Shown here piece by piece: positions 8,230-14,644 of a DNA stretch of 30,465 bases. The DNA comes from Catenibacterium sp. co_0103. GTDB lineage: Bacteria > Bacillota_I > Bacilli_A > Erysipelotrichales > Coprobacillaceae. Under the pieces are notes generated by a model. It had not been told where the DNA came from, did no database searches, and saw nothing but the letters and a program-made list of their open reading frames with translations. The stretch spans positions 1 through 30,465 of the forward strand of contig NZ_RCYB01000021.1 in NCBI RefSeq assembly GCF_004168205.1. The letters run 5' to 3'. Within the stretch, counting starts at the first letter, position 1; every line of letters starts with the position of its first letter. The position numbers were made by a program, and so were the translations under genes.

Positions 8230-9330
8230 ATGTCATTAACTGCAGGAATCGTTGGTTTACCAAACGTTGGTAAATCTACATTATTTAATGCAATCACAAA
8301 CGCACAGGTAGAAGCAGCCAACTACCCATTCGCAACAATTGACCCTAACGTAGGTGTTGTTGAAGTACCAGATCATAGATTAGATGATCTTGCTGCAATC
8401 TTTAATCCAAAGAAGACTATCTATACTACATTTGAATTTACAGATATTGCCGGCCTTGTAAAAGGTGCATCTAGAGGTGAAGGTTTAGGAAATAAATTCT
8501 TAGCTAACATCAGAGAAACAGATGCAATATGTGAAGTAGTAAGATGTTTTAGAGATAAGGATATTACTCACGTTGATGGTTCAGTAGATCCAGTACGTGA
8601 TGTTGAAACAATCAATCTTGAACTTGTAATGGCTGACTTAGAAACAGTGGACAAGAGAATTGGTAAGATTGAAAAGAAAGCTCAGACTGGTGATAAAGAA
8701 GCTAAAGCTGAAATGGAAGTATTAGCACCATTAAAAGAAGTATTAGAAGCTGGTAAGATGGCTCGTACACTTACTTTTAATGAGGAAGAAATGGTTTATG
8801 TAAAACAGTTCAACTTATTAACTACTAAGCCTATGATCTATGTAGCGAATATGGGTGAAGAAGATATCGAAGATCCAGATTCAAACCCATACTATATTAC
8901 TTTAAAAGAATATGCTGCAAAAGAAGGATGCGATGTTGTTCCTATCTGCGCTAAAATTGAAAGTGAATTAGCTGCATTAGATGCAGAAGATAAAGCTATC
9001 TTCATGGATGATTTAGGAATCAAGGAAAGTGGTTTAGATAAGCTTATTAAAGAAACATATGCTTTATTAGACTTAAAGACTTTCTTTACTGTAGGACCTG
9101 ATGAATGCCGTGCATGGACATTTACTAATGGTATGACAGCACCAGAAATGGCCGGTATTATTCATACAGACTTCCAGAAAGGTTTCATTAAAGCTGAAAC
9201 TTATACTTATGATGATATGATGCAGTATAAGAGTGAAGTGGCTTTAAAAGAAGCTGGTAAGATCAGACAGGAAGGAAAAACTTATAAAGGACTTGATGGT
9301 GATATCATGTTCTTCAAGTTTAACGTATAA
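8230..9330 (+). CDS. ychF: Redox-responsive ATPase YchF/OLA1
   Basis: Obg-family P-loop NTPase that prefers ATP and associates with the ribosome. G1 is GLPNVGKST (9-17), followed by DIAGLVKGASRGEGLGNKFL (G3 and the OLA1 signature). The NKxD position is NMGE, which explains ATP preference in the family. A coiled-coil insert and a C-terminal TGS domain (TFFTVGPDECRAW onward) complete the protein. 366 aa, full length. AAGGAGTG is the ribosome binding site. In Bacillus the homologue yyaF lies just before rpsF; here a sortase and ispD have come between. The sortase ATG overlaps its stop codon. Confidence 0.95.
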   Translation: MSLTAGIVGLPNVGKSTLFNAITNAQVEAANYPFATIDPNVGVVEVPDHRLDDLAAIFNPKKTIYTTFEFTDIAGLVKGASRGEGLGNKFLANIRETDAICEVVRCFRDKDITHVDGSVDPVRDVETINLELVMADLETVDKRIGKIEKKAQTGDKEAKAEMEVLAPLKEVLEAGKMARTLTFNEEEMVYVKQFNLLTTKPMIYVANMGEEDIEDPDSNPYYITLKEYAAKEGCDVVPICAKIESELAALDAEDKAIFMDDLGIKESGLDKLIKETYALLDLKTFFTVGPDECRAWTFTNGMTAPEMAGIIHTDFQKGFIKAETYTYDDMMQYKSEVALKEAGKIRQEGKTYKGLDGDIMFFKFNV

Positions 9331-10049
9331 TGAAAATCATTAGACGTATTCTTCTTGTAGTATGTTTAGCTGTCTTTCTATATAGTGCAGGTAATCTTGC
9401 GAACATTGGATATAAATATCATAAGGTCAACTCTGACAACAAGAAGCTACAAGAAGAAGTCGTCACTGAAGTGAAGCAGGATTCACCACTGGATAGAAAA
9501 GTTGATTTTAACCAACTAAAGAGTATTAATGAAGATATCGTAGGATGGATCTATATTCCTAATACAAACATTGATTATGCTTTATTAAAAGGAAAAACAA
9601 ATGATACATATATTCATACAAACTATGAGAAGAAGTATTCATTTGCAGGCAGTATTTTCTTAGATGAAGATAATAATTCTTCTTTGACTGATAGTAATAC
9701 AATTATTTATGGTCATAATATGAAGAATGGTTCAATGTTTGCGAATATTAAGAAGTTTACAGATCAGGATTACTTTAATAATCATCCAGAAGTATATATT
9801 TATTTACCAGATGGCAGCATTAATGTATATTCTATCTATAGTACTAAGATCATTGATGCAACAAGTGATTATTACTTGAAGGATATTGATTATGCAAGTT
9901 ATGTGGCTAATGCGAAATCATCCGCTAAACAATCAAGAGATGTAGATACACAAAATACAGCACCATTACTGCTTCTATCTACTTGTTATGCGCCTGATAC
10001 AACAACACGTAGTGTTTTATTTGCTAGACTAGAAAAGAACGTAAAGTAA
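9330..10049 (+). CDS. Class B sortase
   Basis: Membrane-anchored transpeptidase that links sorted surface proteins to the wall or assembles them. An N-terminal hydrophobic anchor (residues 5-20) is followed by a charged linker and the sortase domain. Catalytic His129 lies in YGHNM, Cys219 in LLSTC and Arg227 in TTTRSV. The spacing and the STC motif favour class B (SrtB). 239 aa. Its ATG uses the last A of the ychF stop, so it depends on ychF transcription and probably on translational reinitiation. No LPxTG-like substrate gene adjoins, so substrates must be encoded elsewhere. The stop codon lies in the loop of the terminator. Confidence 0.88.
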   Translation: MKIIRRILLVVCLAVFLYSAGNLANIGYKYHKVNSDNKKLQEEVVTEVKQDSPLDRKVDFNQLKSINEDIVGWIYIPNTNIDYALLKGKTNDTYIHTNYEKKYSFAGSIFLDEDNNSSLTDSNTIIYGHNMKNGSMFANIKKFTDQDYFNNHPEVYIYLPDGSINVYSIYSTKIIDATSDYYLKDIDYASYVANAKSSAKQSRDVDTQNTAPLLLLSTCYAPDTTTRSVLFARLEKNVK

Positions 10050-10063
10050 TTTACGTTCTTTTT
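10034..10063 (+). terminator. Intrinsic terminator overlapping the end of the sortase gene
   Basis: A 12-bp perfect stem AAAGAACGTAAA / TTTACGTTCTTT with loop GTAA, then T. The last codons of the sortase form the 5' arm, and its TAA lies at the loop/stem edge (10047-10049). Confidence 0.88.
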
Positions 10064-10071
10064 GATATAAT
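10063..10071 (+). promoter_or_regulatory. Promoter of ispD (extended -10)
   Basis: TGA followed by perfect TATAAT (10066-10071), directly after the sortase terminator. No -35 is visible because that position is inside the hairpin. Confidence 0.45.
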
Positions 10072-10090
10072 GGAATAGAGGTGATTCATG

Positions 10091-10723
10091 ATGTATAGCG
10101 CAATTATATTATGTGCAGGAAGTGGTAAGAGAACAGGTCTTGGTTACAACAAGATGTTCTATCAATTACAGGGAGAGACTGTATATGAAAAGACAGTGAA
10201 TGTCTTTTTACATGATAAGAGATGTGAAGAAATCATTATTGTATGTAAAAAAGAAGAACAGTCACATTTCAAGAAACTATTAAATAAGAAATGTATGAAG
10301 TTTGTAGAAGGTGGAAAAGAAAGACAGGATTCTGTTTATGAAGGATTAAAACATGTCACAAGTGATTATGTAATGATTCATGATGGCGCAAGACCTTTTG
10401 TGAAAAAAGACCTTCTAGACCGTTTGGTAGTAGGTATGGAAGAATATAAGGCAGTTCTTGCAATGGTACCATGTAAAGATACAATCAAGCGTGTCAAGGA
10501 CGGTAAGGTAGTAGAAACACTTATTAGATCTGAACTGATGCAGGCACAGACACCACAGGCTTTTGATACAGTACTTATTAGAAATGCTTATAAAGAAGCC
10601 ATTGAAAACAATATCCAGGCGACTGATGATGCATCTATGTTGGAATTACAGGGTAAAGATGTCTATGTTGTAGAAGGTGATTATGACAATATTAAAATCA
10701 CTACGAAAGAAGATCTAAAATAG
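10091..10723 (+). CDS. ispD: 2-C-methyl-D-erythritol 4-phosphate cytidylyltransferase
   Basis: Third step of the MEP isoprenoid pathway: CTP plus MEP gives CDP-ME. The nucleotide-binding N-terminus is LCAGSGKRTGLGYNK (usual PK replaced by NK). HDGARPF, ELMQAQTPQAF and TDDASMLE are the other conserved motifs. 210 aa, slightly shorter than E. coli IspD. ATG 10091 is six bases after GAGGTGA and is favoured over the adjacent ATG 10088. No ispF adjoins. A TarI-like ribitol-phosphate cytidylyltransferase is the main alternative; the lack of a tarJ neighbour favours IspD. Confidence 0.82.
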   Translation: MYSAIILCAGSGKRTGLGYNKMFYQLQGETVYEKTVNVFLHDKRCEEIIIVCKKEEQSHFKKLLNKKCMKFVEGGKERQDSVYEGLKHVTSDYVMIHDGARPFVKKDLLDRLVVGMEEYKAVLAMVPCKDTIKRVKDGKVVETLIRSELMQAQTPQAFDTVLIRNAYKEAIENNIQATDDASMLELQGKDVYVVEGDYDNIKITTKEDLK

Positions 10724-10745
10724 TAAAAAAAACTTCGATTAATCA

Positions 10746-10774
10746 TTGCTTTTTTGATTTTCTTGTGATAGTAT
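10746..10774 (+). promoter_or_regulatory. Promoter of rpsF-ssb-rpsR
   Basis: TTGCTT (10746-10751), 17-bp spacer, TAGTAT (10769-10774) with an upstream TGA. It gives a leader of about 65 bases before rpsF. Confidence 0.55.
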
Positions 10775-10796
10775 GAACGAGCATGTAAAATATTAC

Positions 10797-10831
10797 TGCC
10801 TGTCTAGAAGTATTCTAGACCGTCAAGACCA
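10797..10831 (+). promoter_or_regulatory. Candidate S6:S18-binding leader of the rpsF operon
   Basis: An 8-bp perfect hairpin GTCTAGAA / TTCTAGAC (10802-10809 with 10813-10820, loop GTA) is followed immediately by CCG, with flanking CTG (10797-10799) and CAG able to close an outer stem. Known S6:S18 autoregulatory leaders present a CCG next to a helix that mimics the 16S rRNA site. The location just before rpsF and the presence of rpsR in the same operon fit. The match is by eye only. Confidence 0.5.
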
Positions 10832-10845
10832 GAGGAGGTAAAAAA

Positions 10846-11136
10846 ATGAACAAGTATGAAATTATGATGATTTTAAAACCTGATTTAGAAGATGATGCTA
10901 AGAATGCAGTATTAGATGGTTTTAAAGCAATCTTAACTGAAGGTGAAGGTGTTGTTGATAACGTTGACACTGAAAAGTTAGGCTTACGTGAATTAGCTTA
11001 CGAAATCAAAGATTATACTAAGGGATTATATGTAGTAATCGATACTCATACAACTCCAGAAGCAATCGCTGAATTCGAACGTTTATCACGTATCAACCCA
11101 AGCGTATTACGTCACTTAACTTTAAGAAGAGACTAA
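10846..11136 (+). CDS. rpsF: 30S ribosomal protein S6
   Basis: Small-subunit protein that binds 16S rRNA as a dimer with S18. Typical opening NKYEIMMILKPDL, the central EKLGLRELAYEIKDYTKGLYVV, and RINPSVLRHLTLRRD at the end. 96 aa, full length. The ribosome binding site AGAGGAGGT is strong. First gene of rpsF-ssb-rpsR, with only 16 bases to ssb. Confidence 0.97.
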   Translation: MNKYEIMMILKPDLEDDAKNAVLDGFKAILTEGEGVVDNVDTEKLGLRELAYEIKDYTKGLYVVIDTHTTPEAIAEFERLSRINPSVLRHLTLRRD

Positions 11137-11152
11137 GAAGAGGTGAGGGCGA

Positions 11153-11641
11153 ATGCTTAACCGTGTCGCATTAGTCGGAAGACTTACAAGAGATCCTGAA
11201 TTAAGAAGAACAGGTAATGGTACAGCTGTAACAAGTTTTACTTTAGCAGTTGATCGTAACTTCTCAACAAGAGATGGTCAGGAAGCTGATTTCATCAACT
11301 GTGTTGTATGGAGAAAACCTGCTGAAAATGTTGCACAGTACTGCAGCAAGGGTTCACTTGTATCAGTCGATGGTCGTATACAGACTCGTAGTTACGACAA
11401 CAATCAAGGCCAGAGAGTTTATGTAACAGAGGTTGTGGCTGATTCAGTTCAGTTCTTGGAAACAAGAGCACAGAGAGAAAGAGCTCAGCAGAGTGCACCT
11501 ATGATGCAGCAGCCTACAATGACTCAGCAGCCTAGACAAAACAACAATGACTTCTATGATATGAAGACAGTGGATCTAGATAAAGATTTTGATGATTCAG
11601 TGAATTCATATGATATCATGGATGACGATATTCAATTCTAA
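11153..11641 (+). CDS. ssb: Single-stranded DNA-binding protein
   Basis: Binds ssDNA as a tetramer in replication, repair and recombination. The OB fold covers about residues 1-105, with [27 protein letters not shown] and [14 protein letters not shown] Gln-rich linker ([15 protein letters not shown]) and the acidic tail follow. The tip reads DDDIQF, whereas the usual partner-binding tip is DDDIPF: Pro is replaced by Gln. 162 aa, essential-SSB length. AGAGGTGAGG precedes the start. Located between the S6 and S18 genes, as in most Bacillota. Confidence 0.96.
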   Translation: MLNRVALVGRLTRDPELRRTGNGTAVTSFTLAVDRNFSTRDGQEADFINCVVWRKPAENVAQYCSKGSLVSVDGRIQTRSYDNNQGQRVYVTEVVADSVQFLETRAQRERAQQSAPMMQQPTMTQQPRQNNNDFYDMKTVDLDKDFDDSVNSYDIMDDDIQF

Positions 11642-11656
11642 CAGGAGGAAACAACA

Positions 11657-11887
11657 ATGGCTTTCAGAAGACAGAGAATGGGTAGAAGAAAAGTTTGCTA
11701 CTTCACTAAAAACAAGATTGATTACATCGATTATAAAGATGTTGAACTTTTAAAGAGATTTATCTCAGCTAACGGTAAAATCATCCCAAGACGTGTAACT
11801 GGTACAAGCGCTAAGTATCAGAGAAAACTTGCTAGAGCAATCAAGAGAGCAAGACAGATGGCTTTATTACCATACGTTGGTGAATAA
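11657..11887 (+). CDS. rpsR: 30S ribosomal protein S18
   Basis: Small-subunit protein, S6 partner. [34 protein letters not shown] and the basic tail [15 protein letters not shown] are characteristic. 76 aa. AGGAGG precedes the start; last gene of the operon. Confidence 0.97.
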   Translation: MAFRRQRMGRRKVCYFTKNKIDYIDYKDVELLKRFISANGKIIPRRVTGTSAKYQRKLARAIKRARQMALLPYVGE

Positions 11888-11899
11888 TTCTAACCTATG

Positions 11900-11926
11900 A
11901 ACCTTGATGTAAATCAAGGTTTTTTT
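11900..11926 (+). terminator. Intrinsic terminator after rpsR
   Basis: A 9-bp perfect stem AACCTTGAT / ATCAAGGTT with loop GTAA, then seven Ts. Confidence 0.92.
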
Positions 11927-11932
11927 GTGCTT

Positions 11933-11964
11933 AAAAAGACTGTACCACGAGGTACAGCCTTTTT
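11933..11964 (-). terminator. Intrinsic terminator of the AraC-type regulator
   Basis: A 14-bp stem (11933-11946 with 11951-11964, one G-T pair on the minus strand) ending in a run of Ts on the minus strand. It overlaps the regulator's stop codon, back to back with the rpsR terminator. Confidence 0.85.
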
Positions 11965-12784
11965 AATTTGAATCATTCTTTTTTCTATAGTTATATGGAG
12001 AAACATTCATCTTCTTATGAAACATTCGTGAAAAGTACAACTCATCATCAAAACCAACTGATTTACTAATTACTTTTATAGGTAAAGTAGTTTCAGTCAG
12101 CAATCTTTCAGCTTCTTCAAACTTTGTCTTTAAAATATAATCTTTCAAGGATGTATTCATGTTCTTTTTAAATAGTCTTGTAGTATAAGAACGATTAAGA
12201 CCTAAATAATCCGCAATATCTGTTACATATATTTTTTCATCAATATGAGTAATACAATAGTTAATAATAGCATTCACATATTCTTCCTCTGTAGGATTCA
12301 TATTTTTAAAATTAGGGAACTCATTCACGAGAAAATGAAGAAAATCATAGAGTAAACTGTTTAATAATAATTCTTTACATAGGGAAGTAGAACGATAAGC
12401 AACTGAAATATTTACAAACTTTAATGCCATTTTATCATTTTTAGAATAATGAAGAATAGGACTATTAGCTAATGTTGTTCTATTGAGATAGGATTCTATT
12501 TTTAATCCCTGCATGCCAATCCAGCCGTAAGCCCAAGGATCATGCATATCAGCGCAATAGTATACTTCCTGGCCGGGTTTTATAAAAAAGGCATCTCCTT
12601 TTTCAAGATGATACTCTTTACCCTCACATTTAAAAATTCCTTTACCACTTGTAATATAATGAATCATATAACTTTTTCGTACGGCAGGACCAAAAGAATG
12701 TCCTGGTTCACACTCTTCATAGCCATTATTGTAGATGAGTCCATCAGTATTTTTGTAGAAATTATCATTTGTTTCAATTCTCAT
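11963..12784 (-). CDS. AraC-family transcriptional regulator of the alpha-galactoside operon
   Basis: N-terminal cupin-type sensor domain (GHSFGPAVRKSYMIHYI, FIKPGQEVYY) for a sugar ligand, then the C-terminal double helix-turn-helix: YVTDIADYLGLNRSYTTRLF and IKVISKSVGFDDELYFSRMF, ending with the family signature around SPYNYRKK. 273 aa, normal for RafR/MsmR-type activators. It is divergent from the PTS IIC-DUF3284-alpha-galactosidase operon, so it most likely activates that operon in response to an alpha-galactoside (inference from context). ATG 12784 follows AGGAGAA; a TGATATAAT on the minus strand (12823..12815) is its likely -10. Confidence 0.88.
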   Translation of the reverse strand: MRIETNDNFYKNTDGLIYNNGYEECEPGHSFGPAVRKSYMIHYITSGKGIFKCEGKEYHLEKGDAFFIKPGQEVYYCADMHDPWAYGWIGMQGLKIESYLNRTTLANSPILHYSKNDKMALKFVNISVAYRSTSLCKELLLNSLLYDFLHFLVNEFPNFKNMNPTEEEYVNAIINYCITHIDEKIYVTDIADYLGLNRSYTTRLFKKNMNTSLKDYILKTKFEEAERLLTETTLPIKVISKSVGFDDELYFSRMFHKKMNVSPYNYRKKNDSN

Positions 12785-12910
12785 AATATTTCTCCTATGT
12801 CACATTTGTCCATGATTATATCACAAATTGATATGTTTAAAAGTTAAAAGATAATTATAATAAAAATTAAGTTAGCGCTAACATTAAATGAATTGATGAG
12901 GAGAAATAAA
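12785..12910. promoter_or_regulatory. Divergent control region: AraC-type repeats, promoters, cre-like palindrome
   Basis: Direct repeats TCACATTTG (12800-12808) and TCACAAATTG (12821-12830) start 21 bp apart, two helical turns, as AraC-family half-sites often are. The second lies next to the -35 region of the rightward promoter (TGTTTA 12834-12839, 16-bp spacer, TATAAT 12856-12861). A perfect 12-bp palindrome GTTAGCGCTAAC (12871-12882) sits just after the expected start site. It resembles a CcpA cre with two mismatches and could equally bind a LacI-family repressor. The regulator's own -10 is at 12815-12820 on the minus strand, overlapping the repeats. Confidence 0.55.
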
Positions 12911-14188
12911 ATGAGTTTCAGTGATAAACTAATGGATAAAATGTTGCCTGTAGCAACATGGATTGCAGAAAATAAATATATCATAGCAGTACGTGATGGC
13001 TGTATGCTTGCATTTCCACCAACAATGTTTGCATCAATCTGTATTATTTTACAGAATTTACCAACAACATTTGGATTTAGTGGATTATTACCAAAAGTAA
13101 TGCTTGATTTCTTAAATAATTTCTTTGGACCAGTTGCGAATGCAACTATGAATATTAGTACCATCTTTATGGTATTTGGTATTGCATATCATTTAGCAAA
13201 GAATTATGGAAAATCTTCTTTATATGCAGGTGCAATTGCACTTTCAAGTTTCTTAATGTTAGTTCCAATTACATATCAAAAAAGTGCAGGATTTATTCCC
13301 ATCTCTAAATTCGGGGCAGAGGGAATGTTTATAGGTATGATCATATCAGTATTATCAACAGAAATTTTCTGTAGAATTGAAAATGCGGATATAAAAATTA
13401 AAATGCCTGCTTCAGTACCACCAGCAATTGCGAAATCTTTTGAAACTATTATTCCAGGTGCTGCATCATTACTTGTTATGAATATTATTAGATATGCATT
13501 CACATTCACTACATGGGGTAATGCAGTAGATTTCGTTTATAAGAGCTTACAGACTCCATTACAGGGAATTGGTGCTACATTACCAGCATTTCTTTTAGTT
13601 ATTGCTTTAGCACAGTTATTCTGGTGGTTTGGTATTCATGGAACAATTGTTGTTAACTCAGTTGTAGAACCTATTTACGCAGCATTAGCTCTACAGAACT
13701 TCACAGCATATAGTAAAAATCAGGCATTACCAAATATTTTGACAAGTACTTTTAAAGGCGTTTTCGTTGATTGTGGACTTGTACTAGGCATTGCATTAGC
13801 AAGTATCATTTTAATTGCAAAATCAAAACGATTAAGAACAACAATGAAATTATTAGTTGCACCTGCTTGTTTCAATATCTCTGAACCATTTACATTTGGG
13901 CTACCAATCGTATTAAACCCAACTATCATTATTCCTTGGATCTTAGCTCCAGTAGTCATGTCAATTGTGGCTTACTTCTCAATGAGTATAGGAATTGTTC
14001 CTAGAACCAATGGTGCAACTATTGTATGGTCTACACCTGTATTCTTGTCTGGTATTTTAGCAACAGGTTCAATTCGTGGTGGATTATTACAGATTGTAAA
14101 TGTCCTAATAGGTGTGTGTATTTGGTATCCATTCTTAAAATTATTAGATAGACAATATTTAAACGAAGAAAAAGAATCAAAAGAATAA
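12911..14188 (+). CDS. PTS lactose/cellobiose-family IIC component
   Basis: Membrane permease domain of a sugar phosphotransferase system, 425 aa with about ten hydrophobic segments. Family landmarks are FWWFGIHG and FNISEPFTFGLPIVLNP, the latter close to the sugar-binding loop of ChbC/CelB-type IIC. No IIA or IIB is encoded on this protein or nearby, so these must come from elsewhere. ATG 12911 follows GAGGAGA; the open frame begins 18 bases earlier. First gene of the operon; the next starts 12 bases after its stop. Substrate is probably an oligosaccharide processed with the alpha-galactosidase, but a PTS would deliver it phosphorylated. Confidence 0.88.
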   Translation: MSFSDKLMDKMLPVATWIAENKYIIAVRDGCMLAFPPTMFASICIILQNLPTTFGFSGLLPKVMLDFLNNFFGPVANATMNISTIFMVFGIAYHLAKNYGKSSLYAGAIALSSFLMLVPITYQKSAGFIPISKFGAEGMFIGMIISVLSTEIFCRIENADIKIKMPASVPPAIAKSFETIIPGAASLLVMNIIRYAFTFTTWGNAVDFVYKSLQTPLQGIGATLPAFLLVIALAQLFWWFGIHGTIVVNSVVEPIYAALALQNFTAYSKNQALPNILTSTFKGVFVDCGLVLGIALASIILIAKSKRLRTTMKLLVAPACFNISEPFTFGLPIVLNPTIIIPWILAPVVMSIVAYFSMSIGIVPRTNGATIVWSTPVFLSGILATGSIRGGLLQIVNVLIGVCIWYPFLKLLDRQYLNEEKESKE

Positions 14189-14200
14189 AAGGAGATTACA

Positions 14201-14644
14201 ATGGGTAAACAATTATCATTTAAACATGAATTTCAATATCCAGTAGAAGATGTTTATAACGTAGTAAAAGAACAACAATTATCTTTTTTTCAACAATATG
14301 ATCATTCAATCAAAGAATTATCAAAAGGAATTGAAATAAAGAAGCAGATGTATACTAAAACTTCCAATAAAGAAATTCCTGTAAAGATGTGTATAAGTGA
14401 ACTTATTGATAATCAACGTATGGAGGTGGTGACAAAATACCATGAGGGGGATATTGTCACTACTTACCTATTTGAAAATATTAATGGAAAGACAAGAATG
14501 ACATATATTGAAGAAAATCATTTTAATAAAGCAATGAATGAGATGAATTTCTATTTTGTTAGTTTCTTATATAAGTGGATGTATAACCGTAATATAAAGA
14601 AAAGAATGCGATATATTGAGTCTTTGTTGGGAGAGGTAAATTAA
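14201..14644 (+). CDS. DUF3284 family protein
   Basis: A 147-aa soluble protein. DUF3284 proteins commonly occur beside lactose/cellobiose-type PTS genes, and this one lies between IIC and the glycosidase with AAAGGAGAT as ribosome binding site. An N-terminal KHEFQYPVEDVYNVV and the beta-rich middle resemble a START/SRPBCC-like fold, which would offer a small-molecule pocket (inference). Its stop overlaps the alpha-galactosidase ATG by one base. Function unknown. Confidence 0.7.
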   Translation: MGKQLSFKHEFQYPVEDVYNVVKEQQLSFFQQYDHSIKELSKGIEIKKQMYTKTSNKEIPVKMCISELIDNQRMEVVTKYHEGDIVTTYLFENINGKTRMTYIEENHFNKAMNEMNFYFVSFLYKWMYNRNIKKRMRYIESLLGEVN

